From: Nocardia flavorosea NBRC 108225
GTDB taxonomy: Bacteria; Actinomycetota; Actinomycetes; Mycobacteriales; Mycobacteriaceae
Reading direction: 5' to 3'
NCBI RefSeq assembly: GCF_001613385.1
Contig: NZ_BDCG01000024.1
Coordinates: forward strand, 62,001-126,000
Length of the DNA stretch: 64,000 nucleotides
Shown here: positions 25,668 through 34,731 of the stretch, piece after piece
Layout of the letters: each line of letters opens with the position of its first letter
How positions within the stretch are numbered: the first letter of the stretch is position 1
Translations under genes and position numbers: made by a program
The notes under the pieces: generated by a model
The model's input: the letters and a program-made list of their open reading frames with translations, nothing else
What the model was told of the DNA's origin: nothing
Databases searched by the model: none

Positions 25668-27211
25668 GCGAGTCAGGCCCGGAAGAGGCAGCGCAGCGTA
25701 ACCACGCGGGGCCCTCGTCCATGCGTAATCAACAGAGCATGAGCGACCTGACTCGGCTCGAGGCGGCCGAGCTCGCCGCCAAGATCCACGACCGGGAAGT
25801 ATCGTCGGTGGAGGTGACCCGGGCCCATCTGGACCGGATCGCCGAGGTCGACGGCGAATACCACGCCTTCCTGCATATCGCCGGTGAGCAGGCGCTGGCG
25901 GCCGCGGCCGAGGTCGATACGGCGCTCGCCGACGGGAAGGCGCCGGCCTCACCGCTGGCCGGGGTGCCGCTGGCACTCAAGGACGTTTTCACCACGACCG
26001 ATATGCCCACCACCTGCGCGTCGAAGATGCTCGAAGGCTGGGTGGCGCCCTATGACGCGACGCTGACCTCTCGGCTGCGTGCCGCCGGTATCCCGATTCT
26101 CGGGAAAACCAATATGGACGAATTCGCGATGGGTTCGTCCACCGAGAACTCCGCGTACGGGCCGACCAGGAATCCGTGGGACACCGGGCGAATCCCGGGC
26201 GGCTCGGGTGGTGGTTCGGCGGCGGCGCTGGCCTCGTATCAGGCGCCGCTGGCGATCGGCACCGATACCGGAGGATCGATCCGGCAGCCCGCCGCGGTCA
26301 CTGCGACCGTCGGCACCAAGCCCACCTACGGCACGGTGTCGCGGTACGGGCTGGTCGCCTGTGCGTCGTCGCTGGATCAGGGCGGGCCCTGCGGCCGGAC
26401 CGTGCTGGACACTGCGCTGCTGCACGAGGTGATCGCCGGACACGATCCGCGCGATTCGACCTCTCGTAACGTGCCGGTACCGGCGGTGGTCGAGGCCGCG
26501 CGCCGGGGCGCGGGCGGGGATCTGCGCGGGGTGAAGATCGGGGTGGTCAGGGAACTGCATTCCGACAGCTACCAGCAGGGCGTACTGGCCTCCTTCGATG
26601 CCGCGGTGGGTGTGCTGAAGGATCTCGGCGCGGAAGTGGTGGAGGTGTCCTGCCCGCATTTCGAGTACGCACTGGCGTCCTACTACCTGATCCTGCCCAG
26701 CGAGGTCTCCTCCAACCTGGCCCGCTTCGATGCCATGCGGTACGGCCTGCGCGTCGACGACGACGGTAAGCACAGCGCCGAACAGGTCATGGCCGCCACC
26801 CGGGCCGCCGGGTTCGGGCCCGAGGTGAAGCGGCGCATCATGATCGGTACCTACGCGTTGTCGGCCGGCTACTACGACGCCTACTACGGTCAGGCGCTCA
26901 AGGTGCGGACCCTGATCGCGCGCGATTTCGAGCAGGCCTACGAACAGGTGGATGTGCTGATCTCGCCGACCAGCCCGTTCACCCCGTGGAAGCTCGGCGA
27001 AAAGGTCGACGATCCGCTGGCGATGTACCTGTCGGACCTGTGCACGCTGCCCACCAACCTGGCGGGGCATCCGGCGATGTCGGTGCCGTCGGGCCTCAGC
27101 CGCGACGACGGGATGCCGGTGGGTCTGCAGATCATGGCGCCCGCACTGGCCGACGACCGGTTGTACCGAGTGGGCGCGGCCTATGAGGCGGCGCGCGGCC
27201 CGATCGCCTGA
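25664..27211 (+). CDS. gatA: Asp/Glu-tRNA amidotransferase subunit A
   Basis: A 515-residue amidase-signature protein. The Ser-cisSer-Lys triad is visible as K106 (LALKDVF), S181 (GGSGGGSAA) and S205 (TDTGGSIRQPA), with the spacing of known GatA enzymes. It frees ammonia from glutamine for transamidation by GatB. The residues before about 27 are an unusual polar extension, so a later start (MSDLTRLEA, near 25739) is possible. gatB lies 20 kb away, beyond the accessory block and pfkA. Confidence 0.96.
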   Translation: MSESGPEEAAQRNHAGPSSMRNQQSMSDLTRLEAAELAAKIHDREVSSVEVTRAHLDRIAEVDGEYHAFLHIAGEQALAAAAEVDTALADGKAPASPLAGVPLALKDVFTTTDMPTTCASKMLEGWVAPYDATLTSRLRAAGIPILGKTNMDEFAMGSSTENSAYGPTRNPWDTGRIPGGSGGGSAAALASYQAPLAIGTDTGGSIRQPAAVTATVGTKPTYGTVSRYGLVACASSLDQGGPCGRTVLDTALLHEVIAGHDPRDSTSRNVPVPAVVEAARRGAGGDLRGVKIGVVRELHSDSYQQGVLASFDAAVGVLKDLGAEVVEVSCPHFEYALASYYLILPSEVSSNLARFDAMRYGLRVDDDGKHSAEQVMAATRAAGFGPEVKRRIMIGTYALSAGYYDAYYGQALKVRTLIARDFEQAYEQVDVLISPTSPFTPWKLGEKVDDPLAMYLSDLCTLPTNLAGHPAMSVPSGLSRDDGMPVGLQIMAPALADDRLYRVGAAYEAARGPIA

Positions 27212-27234
27212 GCTCGAGAAGCACAGATCGTGGT

Positions 27235-27269
27235 CGCGGGCGGTGATCCTTCACGGGTCACCGCCCGCG
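27235..27269 (+). terminator. gatCA terminator hairpin
   Basis: CGCGGGCGGTGA, an 11-base loop, and its exact 12-bp complement, beginning 23 bases after the gatA stop. There is no T-tract. Confidence 0.7.
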
Positions 27270-27614
27270 GGTATCTGCCAGCCCTCGATGGACCGACAGG
27301 TGGCTCGGCGGCGCCGCCGCCAGGGGAACGCCCGCGTCTGGGGTGTCGGCGCCGAGCCCGGGGCGAGGGCGGCGAACATTTCTGGGTAAAGCCGCCGCGG
27401 GCCCCGGCGCCGGGTGGTGACGGGCGGATCGAAACCGGCTCGCGCGACTGCCTGGCAGTGCTGGCACACCACTCAAGGGACGGTTGGCGGGACCGTGGCT
27501 CGGCAGCTTCGAATCGCGGCCCTACCCTTCTGTGCGGCGTGGGGGCTGCGGCGCGGTTCAGACCGTGTGAGGTGACTCAGGCGGCGTCGGCGGGGTGGCT
27601 CGAGCGACGCAGGA
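27270..27614. other. Intergenic, no gene seen
   Basis: About 345 bases between the gatA terminator and the end of the SRPBCC gene, at the left boundary of the accessory block. No repeat, integrase remnant or tRNA end is visible to mark an insertion. Confidence 0.5.
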
Positions 27615-28061
27615 TTACGGGGCCGTGTGCCGGCGTTCGGCTTCGTGTTCCACCGCGGTGGTCATACCGGGGAAGCCGCGCCGGAAGCCGCGCCCGAACA
27701 GCAGGCCGACCAGGGGGGCGAGCCATCCGGCGAGTTCGAAATGCGATTCGTAGCGGGTGCGGTTGCCGGCGAGGGGCGTCAGGGTGTGGGTGCGGTTGCT
27801 GCGCAGCGCGCCGAGCGGGATCGGTTTCATCGAGTAACCGAATTCCCGGCCCGGGGTGACGGTGTGGACCCATTCGCGCATGGGAATCGGCAGCGGCATC
27901 AGCTGCTGGACTCGCATATCGATCGGCGCACCGACGGTCAGGTCCGCGCGGCAGCGACCGATGAAGGGATTCCAGTCGCTGTACCGGTCGAAATCGGTGA
28001 GGACCGACCACACCACGTCGGTGGGGGCGTCCACTTCGACCACATCGTCCACAACAAGCAC
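27615..28061 (-). CDS. SRPBCC family (START-like) protein
   Basis: A 148-residue product from a GTG at 28061 with GGGGG four bases upstream. It contains VDAPTDVVWSVLTDFDRYSDWNPF, the opening strand and loop of the SRPBCC fold, and RYESHFELAGWLAPLVGLLFGRGF, the C-terminal helix of the polyketide-cyclase-like group. These proteins bind hydrophobic ligands in a deep cavity; a few are cyclases. It starts 31 bases after the stop of a phospholipase A2-like gene, so it is probably the last gene of that operon. A lipid-product carrier is one possible role. Confidence 0.85.
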   Translation of the reverse strand: MLVVDDVVEVDAPTDVVWSVLTDFDRYSDWNPFIGRCRADLTVGAPIDMRVQQLMPLPIPMREWVHTVTPGREFGYSMKPIPLGALRSNRTHTLTPLAGNRTRYESHFELAGWLAPLVGLLFGRGFRRGFPGMTTAVEHEAERRHTAP

Positions 28062-28092
28062 GCCCCCAAACTAGAACGTGTTATAGGCGGGG

Positions 28093-29016
28093 TCAACCGG
28101 CGGCCCGGCCCTGCCGGGCCGGTGACTTCCCGGATACCGGGATCCGCGGAAGCTGCGGCAGCGCGACAGGGGCCACCGGCAGCCGGATCAGGCCGGGCAG
28201 CGCCCAACGGGGGCGGCGCCGGGCGGTGCGGGCCGATGCCACGATATGGCCGGGCCGCGTCGGTAGGCCGCGATGATCGCCGATACCGACAACCGCCGGG
28301 CGGCGGATCCGCCGGTGCAGCCGCCGCACGCCCAAGACCAGCCCGGCAACGGCTGTCAGCCCGAGCGCGACCAGCCGCAGCAGCCACGGCTGAGTCGGAT
28401 GTTCGGTGGCGGCCTGGGTCGCCGCCTGGGTGAAGGTTTCCGCCACCGGCACCCCATAGTGCTGGCGGCGCGAATTCAGCTCCACCGCGGTCGCCGCGAC
28501 CGAGGCGAGAGTTTCGCAGCGGGTCCGCACCATCGGCTCGGCATGGGCGTCGCAGGCCTGATGCAGGCGCACGCCCAGGGCGCGGTCCAGTTCCTGCCGC
28601 GCCCACGGGCCGAGCGGGGCGCCGACGCTGTCGGCGTAGCGGAGCAGATCGTAGCCCAGGTCGTGGGCCATACAGGCGGTATCGAATTCCGGCGGCAATT
28701 CGACCGGTGACGAACAGTCGCCGTCGGGTGCCACGAGCACACCCTGCCGCAGGATCGGCTCGTAGCCGGAATAGGTTGCGAAGTCGCGCGGTATGGCCGC
28801 CGTGGCAGCCTTACCCGGATCACCCGAAGTCAGCCCTACCACCGCGAGTCCGGTGGGGCCCGCGATCGAACCGTCGAAACCGACGGCATCGGAAGCGGGA
28901 GCGGTTACCGCCGTGAGTGCCAGACCGAGCACAGCCGCGCCGGCGAGCGCGGGTGGCGATATCCGCCGCAACCGGCGCCGTTTCCGGCGCCGGTGATCGT
29001 CACTGGGTGAAGCCAT
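28093..29016 (-). CDS. Membrane-anchored phospholipase A2-like protein (copy A)
   Basis: A 307-residue product; the ATG at 29016 has AAGGTG upstream. A basic N-terminus and helix (residues 21-45) form a signal peptide or anchor. Residues 85-190 match prokaryotic phospholipase A2 (PF09056). C101 (DCSSP) and C115 pair positions flank EFDTACMAHDLGYDLLRY, with catalytic H118 and D119, and two further Cys follow near 158 and 172. A helix at about 215-240 and a basic Arg/Pro C-terminus come next, unlike the small secreted enzymes. The family cleaves the sn-2 acyl chain of phospholipids. It is a paralogue of the gene at 31117. Confidence 0.82.
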   Translation of the reverse strand: MASPSDDHRRRKRRRLRRISPPALAGAAVLGLALTAVTAPASDAVGFDGSIAGPTGLAVVGLTSGDPGKAATAAIPRDFATYSGYEPILRQGVLVAPDGDCSSPVELPPEFDTACMAHDLGYDLLRYADSVGAPLGPWARQELDRALGVRLHQACDAHAEPMVRTRCETLASVAATAVELNSRRQHYGVPVAETFTQAATQAATEHPTQPWLLRLVALGLTAVAGLVLGVRRLHRRIRRPAVVGIGDHRGLPTRPGHIVASARTARRRPRWALPGLIRLPVAPVALPQLPRIPVSGKSPARQGRAAG

Positions 29017-29140
29017 GGTGGGACACCTTAAGGGCAGAGCCTGTGCGTTTCCGAACGGCACCGTAGGCGGTACCGGCCGGTGCGGGCACGGTGGCGCGCC
29101 CGCATCCGGCGGGCAAACCTGCGCGCACCAGGGTCCGGGG

Positions 29141-31120
29141 CTACTCGCAGCCGGGTAGCGCGGTGCCCTGGTCCACGTCGTAGCGGTGACCGTGACCGGG
29201 GGGTGCGGACAAGGATCCCAGCAGGTCGGCGGTGGTTTGGACGAAACTCGCCACCGGCAGCCAACCAGGGGCCGGCGCATCCCGGCGAACGCCGGTGAGG
29301 TCCGGCGGACGCCACAGCAGATCGGGTGACCAGTGCACTACCGGGTCGGAGCTATTGGCCAGGACCGCCGTCCGCGCCCCGGGTTCCCGGCCGCCGCCGC
29401 CCGGCATACCCGCCCACAGCACCGAACACACCCGGCGGTTCTGCTCGGCTGCTCCGGCGAACACCGCGCTACCTCCGAGCGCGCCCAGACTCTGCCCGTA
29501 CAGGTGTAGTCGCGGTGGGTTCGGCAAGGTCGCTGCATGGTCTTCGATGGCGGTGAAGAGCGCGCGGGCGGATGCCGTGGCCGAATCCCGGCCCAGTACG
29601 AACGTCGCCCAGCTGGGCAGTTGTGAGTACTGCAAGGCCGTCACCGCGAAATCCGCACCGAACCGTTCCCCGAACCCGCGCAGAGCCCGCGCGTCCACCC
29701 ATCCCGAACCCGTGGGTACGGCGATCACCAGATCCGCACGGTCGAAACCGCCGGCCCGGTCCAGCTCCCGGACCGCCAGTTCGGCCCGCGACGCCAGATC
29801 CGGCGCCGACTTCAATCCCACATACACTCGGACGGCCCCGGCCGGGCCGTTGGTCACGAACCGCTGTCCTTCGCGACCGAGCGAGTCCCAGCTCACGAGG
29901 GACTCGGCGCTCCCGGACCGAGTCATCGCCCCCGGTTGTACGAGGCCGGAATCCGCGCTGCCGCCACTCGCCGCCGCGATCCCAGGAATTCCGAAGAAGG
30001 CCACGGGCAGCGTTGCGACCACCGTCGTCGCCACCCCTCGCGACCATCCGATCCGCCGTAGCAACCGGCCGGCCGTGGAAACCCCGGCCACCAGGACGAT
30101 GGTGAGCACCAGTGACCCGGCAGCCCAGAAGGACCAGTACTCCGGTCCGATGCGCGCGACACCCATGGCGTCGCGCAGGGTGTTCTGCCACGACGCCGCA
30201 TGCAGTATCGAGGCCACCACACCGACGGCGGTGGTCGCGAGCACCAGATGCCGCCCGGTAGGTACGCCGGCGAATCGGTTCGAGACCGTGCGGCGTAGGC
30301 GCCCGGTGCGTACGCCCCAGGGGCGACGGGTGAATATGCGCGGGTTGGCGAGCGTGCCCGAGGGGCGGTCGGTAGCGCGATTGCCGAGTCCGCCGGCGGG
30401 GCGGACCGATGCTCCATCGGACGTGAGATCGCCCAGCGCTCCGATCGCGCCGCCGGTCATGGGTGCCGCGGGCGGTCGGCCGTTGGGGCCGCGGCACGAT
30501 GGGGCGACTGGCTGCTCGCCGGAGAGTTCTGAGGTCCGCTCGGCGCCGGCGATCGAACGGTCCAGGCAGGCGACACCGGGACCGGGGTGGGTTTCGGCGG
30601 CGCCGGAGGCGACGAGTGCCCGGCGTATCCCGGCTGTGCCCGGACCGGAACTGTTCGGCAAGCCGGGCACCGGGGCGATGCGTCCGTGGTCCGGGTGCGC
30701 AGCCGTTGCCGGGAACGGGCCGCCGGTGAGCAGCGTGCCGGACGCGCCCCCGATGCGGGAGCGGAGTTTCCGGCGGGGCAAGTGCCGACCCGGGGTGTTG
30801 CGCCGGCGGCGGGAGAACCGGAACCCCGTGAGTCGTGCGATACCCAGCAGTGCGACGACCAGCACGGAGGTGAGGACGGCCTGGGCGGCGGCAGTGCGGG
30901 GGAGCAGGCCCGGCGCCAGCGACAGTATCGTGCCCAGGGCCACCGCGAGGGTCATGCCGACCGGGAAACCGCGGCGAAGATCGCCGGGCGTGGTCGCACC
31001 GGATATCGCCGAGCGGACCGATCGAGCCGCTACTGCGGTACCGGTTCGATCGAACGGCCGTAGGAGAAGAGGCGCGGACGGCCAGAGCGGCCGGGCTGCG
31101 GCCGGGGTGATGTGTTTCAT
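29141..31120 (-). CDS. Membrane alpha/beta-hydrolase (Abhydrolase_9 family)
   Basis: A 659-residue protein. The N-terminal half carries several membrane helices (MTLAVALGTILSLAPGLLP, LTSVLVVALLGIA, LVLTIVLVAGVSTAG, GVATTVVATLPVAFFG) plus a long low-complexity insert at about 110-250. The C-terminal hydrolase matches PF10081. IAVPTGSGWVD and ALQYSQLPSWATFVL are hallmarks, the nucleophile is S544 (GQSLG), Asp592 lies in SSDPVVHW, and the histidine is in GHGHRY near 643. Known homologues such as Rv1069c are poorly characterised lipase/esterase-like membrane proteins. It overlaps the upstream PLA2-like gene by 4 bases, so they are co-translated. Confidence 0.85.
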   Translation of the reverse strand: MKHITPAAARPLWPSAPLLLRPFDRTGTAVAARSVRSAISGATTPGDLRRGFPVGMTLAVALGTILSLAPGLLPRTAAAQAVLTSVLVVALLGIARLTGFRFSRRRRNTPGRHLPRRKLRSRIGGASGTLLTGGPFPATAAHPDHGRIAPVPGLPNSSGPGTAGIRRALVASGAAETHPGPGVACLDRSIAGAERTSELSGEQPVAPSCRGPNGRPPAAPMTGGAIGALGDLTSDGASVRPAGGLGNRATDRPSGTLANPRIFTRRPWGVRTGRLRRTVSNRFAGVPTGRHLVLATTAVGVVASILHAASWQNTLRDAMGVARIGPEYWSFWAAGSLVLTIVLVAGVSTAGRLLRRIGWSRGVATTVVATLPVAFFGIPGIAAASGGSADSGLVQPGAMTRSGSAESLVSWDSLGREGQRFVTNGPAGAVRVYVGLKSAPDLASRAELAVRELDRAGGFDRADLVIAVPTGSGWVDARALRGFGERFGADFAVTALQYSQLPSWATFVLGRDSATASARALFTAIEDHAATLPNPPRLHLYGQSLGALGGSAVFAGAAEQNRRVCSVLWAGMPGGGGREPGARTAVLANSSDPVVHWSPDLLWRPPDLTGVRRDAPAPGWLPVASFVQTTADLLGSLSAPPGHGHRYDVDQGTALPGCE

Positions 31121-31986
31121 GCGTACTCCTGCCGGAACGGGATCACCGGGAACGTGGCGCGAATGGCCGGCGATAGGCGCAACCCCCGCGAACCCAGCGA
31201 GCTCCGCGAAGGGGTGCCGGCCGGTTCGGCCGGCGGTCCGAGCGAGGCCGGGCCGCCGGGATGGCTGCCGCCCACGCCATTACGCGACCCCGCGAGCTCG
31301 AACGGGTCGCGCAGCGCCGGGCGGCCGAACCGGCCTCCCGCGCAGGTACGCCAGGTCAGGAATGTGGCGAACGCGGCGAGTATCAGCGCCATCACCCGCG
31401 GCAGCCAGGTCGTGGCCGTCTCGGCGAACGAGAAATGTTCGACCACCGGCGCTCCGTAACCCTGACGCCGCGAATTGAGGTCGACCGCCGCCGCCGCGAT
31501 CCCGGCCAGGGTGGTGCAGCTGGTGCGGGCCATCGGATCCTGGCGGTGCCGGCACGCCGACAGCATTCGATCGGCGAGGGCGCGATCGAGGTCGCGGCGG
31601 GCCCATCCGCCGAGGGGGTGACCGCTGTGCTGGGCGTAGCGCAGCAGGTCGTAACCGAGGTCGTGTGCCTTGCACGCGGTGTCGAACTCCGCGGGCAGCG
31701 GTATCGGTGAGGAGCACGAACCCTGCGGGGCGACCAGGATGCCGTCGACGACCGTCGGGCGGTATCCGGTGACGGCGCCGAAATCGTCGGGCAGCCGCGG
31801 CGCGGTCGCGGTGCCGGTCAGTGCGCGGACAGCGGACGCGGCCGGGGTGGTGTCGGCCGTCGGTCCGGCGGCATCGGCCGTGGGTACCGCAAGCAATGAT
31901 GCGGCCGCGGCGATTCCCGCGACGGCGAACGCGGCGGGCCGGCGGAACGGCGTCCGGCGGCGCGCGGCAGTGTTCGAGACAACCAT
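31117..31986 (-). CDS. Membrane-anchored phospholipase A2-like protein (copy B)
   Basis: A 289-residue product and first gene of the operon. Signal/anchor helix at 17-40. The PLA2 region matches copy A closely: SCSSP (C91), then AEFDTACKAHDLGYDLLRYA with H108-D109, LDRAL, and two more cysteines. A transmembrane helix near 195-215 (VMALILAAFATFLTW) follows, then a Gly/Pro-rich C-terminus. No Shine-Dalgarno is obvious before the ATG. Gene duplication on both sides of a hydrolase is unusual. Like copy A, it probably faces outside, with the catalytic domain between the signal and the second helix. Confidence 0.82.
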   Translation of the reverse strand: MVVSNTAARRRTPFRRPAAFAVAGIAAAASLLAVPTADAAGPTADTTPAASAVRALTGTATAPRLPDDFGAVTGYRPTVVDGILVAPQGSCSSPIPLPAEFDTACKAHDLGYDLLRYAQHSGHPLGGWARRDLDRALADRMLSACRHRQDPMARTSCTTLAGIAAAAVDLNSRRQGYGAPVVEHFSFAETATTWLPRVMALILAAFATFLTWRTCAGGRFGRPALRDPFELAGSRNGVGGSHPGGPASLGPPAEPAGTPSRSSLGSRGLRLSPAIRATFPVIPFRQEYA

Positions 31987-32152
31987 GGTCGTGACGGTAT
32001 GAATCGATGACGGTCGCGGCCGTCCCGCTCAGGAGCGGTTTCGTGCCCGCCCCGGACGGTGAGAGCGAGGTGCGGTGTACCCCGGGTGTACGGGCCCGAA
32101 TTCACCCCACGGTATGAGGTGGATCCGGCCGGCGGTTCGTACTGTCGATGCC

Positions 32153-33397
32153 ATGATGGAGTTCAGCGCCGCGCAACCGGCAGCGAAGTCACCGCCTCTC
32201 CGGGGCCGGCTCGCTCGCCTCGGTCCCCGGTGGTGGGTGGATGCCGGAACGGTTTTCGTGGTGCTGGTGTTGTTCTCGGTCGCCTGGCCGACCCTGCACC
32301 TGACCCATGACGTGCCGTGGTCGATCGCCCCGCTCGTCGCGGCGTTCGCCGCCCTGCCCGTGTTGCTGATCCGGCGGAACGCGCCGCTGGGCTGGGCCGT
32401 ATCCGCCGGTTCGGCGCTGCTCATCGCCCTGGCCGTACCGAACGAGCCCGGTGAGGCGCTGCCGTTCCAGGTAGTGCATATCCTCGCGCTCTATTTCCTG
32501 GTCTTCGGGGTGGCGTTGCGGTCGCCGCCGCCGCTGGTGGCAGTGGTGTGGGCGGCGACATCGCTACTGCTGGGCGCGGCGCTCTCGGAAGAAGGAGTCG
32601 GCGCCGACCCGTGGGCGTGGCCGGTTTCCCTGGCCGCGACCGTGTTCGTCGCGGTACTGCTGCGGTCGCTGATCCGTTCGCGGTCCGAGCTGAACCGGCA
32701 GACCGAACTCAGCGAACTCGAACGCGCGCGGCGCACCATCCTGGAAGAGAAAGCGCGGATAGCTCGCGATCTGCACGATGTGGTCGCCCACCATATGTCG
32801 CTGGTGGTCGTACAGGCGCAGACGGCCCCGTACCGGGTGAGCGGTGTGAACGATGCGGCGCGCTCCGAATTCGAATCGATCGGCGCCACCGCCCGGGAAG
32901 CGCTCAACGAGATACGCAGCCTGCTCGGAGTGTTGCGCAGCGACGGCCAGCTCGCCGAAAACACACCGCAACCCACCGCTGCCGATCTCGAAGCGCTGTT
33001 CCATTCCGCCACTCGGGCCGGGGTGGATCTCACCTGGTCGGTCGAGGGCACGCTCTCGGCGATCCCCGACACCGTAGGTTCCGCGCTGTACCGGATCGTG
33101 CAGGAATCGCTGGCCAATGCCGGCCGGCATGCACCCGGCGCCCCGGTCCGGATCGGAATCGACTGTGCCGATACGGTCACGCTCACCGTGGTCAACGGCC
33201 CGGGCACCGGTCCGGCGGCTTCCGGGACCGGCGGGCACGGAATTCCGGGAATGCAGGCGCGGGCCCTGGCGGTCGGCGGCCGGTTGACGGCGGAACCGAC
33301 GGCCGACGGCGGATTCCGGGTCAGTGCATTGCTGCCCCGCACCGTCGCGATGGACCTGTCTTCGCCGGCCGTCACCCGACCCGGCATGCCCGCCTGA
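32153..33397 (+). CDS. NarL-type sensor histidine kinase (first triad)
   Basis: A 414-residue product from the ATG at 32153. Residues 30-165 form about five membrane helices (FVVLVLFSVAWPTL, FAALPVLLI and others) with little extracellular loop. A HisKA_3 dimerisation domain follows, with H208 in IARDLHDVVAHHMS, and a C-terminal HATPase (ALYRIVQESLANAGRHAPG, then GTGGHGIPGMQARA). Lack of a large sensor domain suggests sensing in or at the membrane, as in LiaS/VraS-like kinases. The cognate regulator is 565 bases downstream, across a repeat-rich gap. It is divergent from the PLA2-like operon (166-base gap). Confidence 0.92.
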   Translation: MMEFSAAQPAAKSPPLRGRLARLGPRWWVDAGTVFVVLVLFSVAWPTLHLTHDVPWSIAPLVAAFAALPVLLIRRNAPLGWAVSAGSALLIALAVPNEPGEALPFQVVHILALYFLVFGVALRSPPPLVAVVWAATSLLLGAALSEEGVGADPWAWPVSLAATVFVAVLLRSLIRSRSELNRQTELSELERARRTILEEKARIARDLHDVVAHHMSLVVVQAQTAPYRVSGVNDAARSEFESIGATAREALNEIRSLLGVLRSDGQLAENTPQPTAADLEALFHSATRAGVDLTWSVEGTLSAIPDTVGSALYRIVQESLANAGRHAPGAPVRIGIDCADTVTLTVVNGPGTGPAASGTGGHGIPGMQARALAVGGRLTAEPTADGGFRVSALLPRTVAMDLSSPAVTRPGMPA

Positions 33398-33672
33398 TCC
33401 GAAACAGTCGTAACGTCAGGGCACAACGGTCCGGACGTCCCGGGAACCCTGGGCTTGCAACGGCTCCCGGATCCCCACCCCCGCGCCGATGCCGCCCGGA
33501 CCCGGCCGGGCATCAACGACCACCGAATGGCCGTCGACGATCCTTGCAGCGCGTGCGTGCCGACTTTCGTGAATGCGGTTCGGCAGAAGACTCGCGGCCT
33601 GTCTCATAACCGGACCGTCGGGGCAGCGGCCGAACCGGAAAGCTACTCCGCTCCGGCTACCGGAGCTTTTTC

Positions 33673-33704
33673 CTGGCCCCCTGGCCCCCTGGCCCCCTGG
33701 CCCC
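33673..33704. repeat. Four tandem copies of CTGGCCCC
   Basis: Four perfect 8-bp units followed by a degenerate fifth. A unit not divisible by three in noncoding DNA is prone to slippage. Confidence 0.85.
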
Positions 33705-33757
33705 GTGGCTGGCCCACGACCCCATTTTTCCAGACCTCGTCGGGGCCCACATCAATG

Positions 33758-33843
33758 GTTCGGGGCCCGTCTCGTTCTGGAGCGACAGAGCGGGGGAGTG
33801 AAGCGGAGGAGCGGCGGAGTGAAGAACGAGACGGGCCCCGAAC
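33758..33843. repeat. 21-bp perfect inverted repeat
   Basis: The arms are 33758-33778 and 33823-33843 and are exact complements, separated by 44 bases. The right arm lies in copy 1 of the direct repeat. The transcript could fold into a long hairpin ahead of the response regulator gene. Confidence 0.8.
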
Positions 33844-33945
33844 GCCGCGCCGTCGGAGGCGGCGCCATGGATACAGCGGCGGAGTGAAGAACGAGACCCA
33901 TGGGGCCCCGAACCTCGCGCCGTCGGAGGCGGCGCCACGGATACA
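33811..33945. repeat. Tandem duplication of about 65-70 bp
   Basis: Copy 1 is 33811-33875 and copy 2 begins at 33876. Both run from GCGGCGGAGTGAAGAACGAG through GGCCCCGAAC to GGAGGCGGCGCCA and GGATACA. Copy 2 has a 5-base insertion (CCCATG region) and single changes. The second copy ends about 17 bases before the response regulator start. Confidence 0.8.
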
Positions 33946-33962
33946 GCATTTAAGCTGAGCGC

Positions 33963-34625
33963 GTGGCAATAACCGTGTTGATCGCCGACGACCAGGCCAT
34001 GGTCCGGCAGGGGTTCGGGGCACTACTGGCCGCGCAACCCGATATCAGTGTTATCGGTGACGCGCCCGATGGGAAAGTGGCGGTCGCCGAGGCGGCGCGG
34101 TTACGGCCCGATGTGGTGCTGATGGATGTCCGGATGCCGGAGATGAACGGCCTGGATGCGGCGCGTTCCATCCTGTCCGCGGGGTTCGATCCGCCGGTGC
34201 GGGTGCTCATGTTGACGACTTTCGATATCGACGACTACGTCTACGAGGCGCTCGGTCTCGGCGCCAGCGGGTTTCTGCTCAAAGATGCCCCGGCCGAGGA
34301 ATTGGTGCGCGCGGTGCGGGTGGTCGCGGCCGGGGAGGCGCTGCTCGCACCGACTGTCACCCGGCGGTTGATCGCCGAGGTGACGATGCGGCGCTCCGCG
34401 CGCCGTACCCCGTCGCCGGCACTTGCGGCGCTCACACCGCGGGAACGCGAGATTCTGGAGTTGGTTGCCCGCGGGATGTCCAATACCGAAATCGCCGAGG
34501 CCTTGTTCATCGCCGAGCAGACGGTGAAAACCCATGTGTCGAAGGTCTTCACCAAATTGGATCTGCGGGATCGCGCGCAGGCGGTGGTGCTGGCTTATGA
34601 ATCGGGTCTGGTCACCCCCGGCTGA
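33963..34625 (+). CDS. NarL/LuxR-type response regulator (first triad)
   Basis: A 220-residue product. Receiver domain at 4-120 with D9-D10, phospho-acceptor D55 (VVLMDVRMPEMNG), T in LTTFD and K in FLLKDAP. LuxR-type HTH at 150-215 (ALTPREREILELVARGMSNTEIAEALFI, then VKTHVSKVFTKL). It starts with GTG without a clear ribosome site. It is the expected partner of the upstream kinase. A Ser/Thr kinase gene follows after 106 bases. Targets are unknown. Confidence 0.94.
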   Translation: MAITVLIADDQAMVRQGFGALLAAQPDISVIGDAPDGKVAVAEAARLRPDVVLMDVRMPEMNGLDAARSILSAGFDPPVRVLMLTTFDIDDYVYEALGLGASGFLLKDAPAEELVRAVRVVAAGEALLAPTVTRRLIAEVTMRRSARRTPSPALAALTPREREILELVARGMSNTEIAEALFIAEQTVKTHVSKVFTKLDLRDRAQAVVLAYESGLVTPG

Positions 34626-34731
34626 TCGGATATTCAGGTTTCCATGGACTGCGCGGATTACCGATTTCCCGGCGGAACCGGCGGCGTGTGCCCGGTAGGC
34701 TCACGAGTCTGTCAGTCACCCGAAGGGGGTC

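Larger units (their letters stand above)
33398..33962. other. Repeat-rich gap between histidine kinase and response regulator
   Basis: About 565 bases with no believable gene. It holds the 8-bp tandem repeat at 33673, a 21-bp inverted repeat and a direct duplication ending 15 bases before the regulator start. HK and RR genes of this type usually overlap or nearly touch, so this gap is unusual. Confidence 0.6.
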
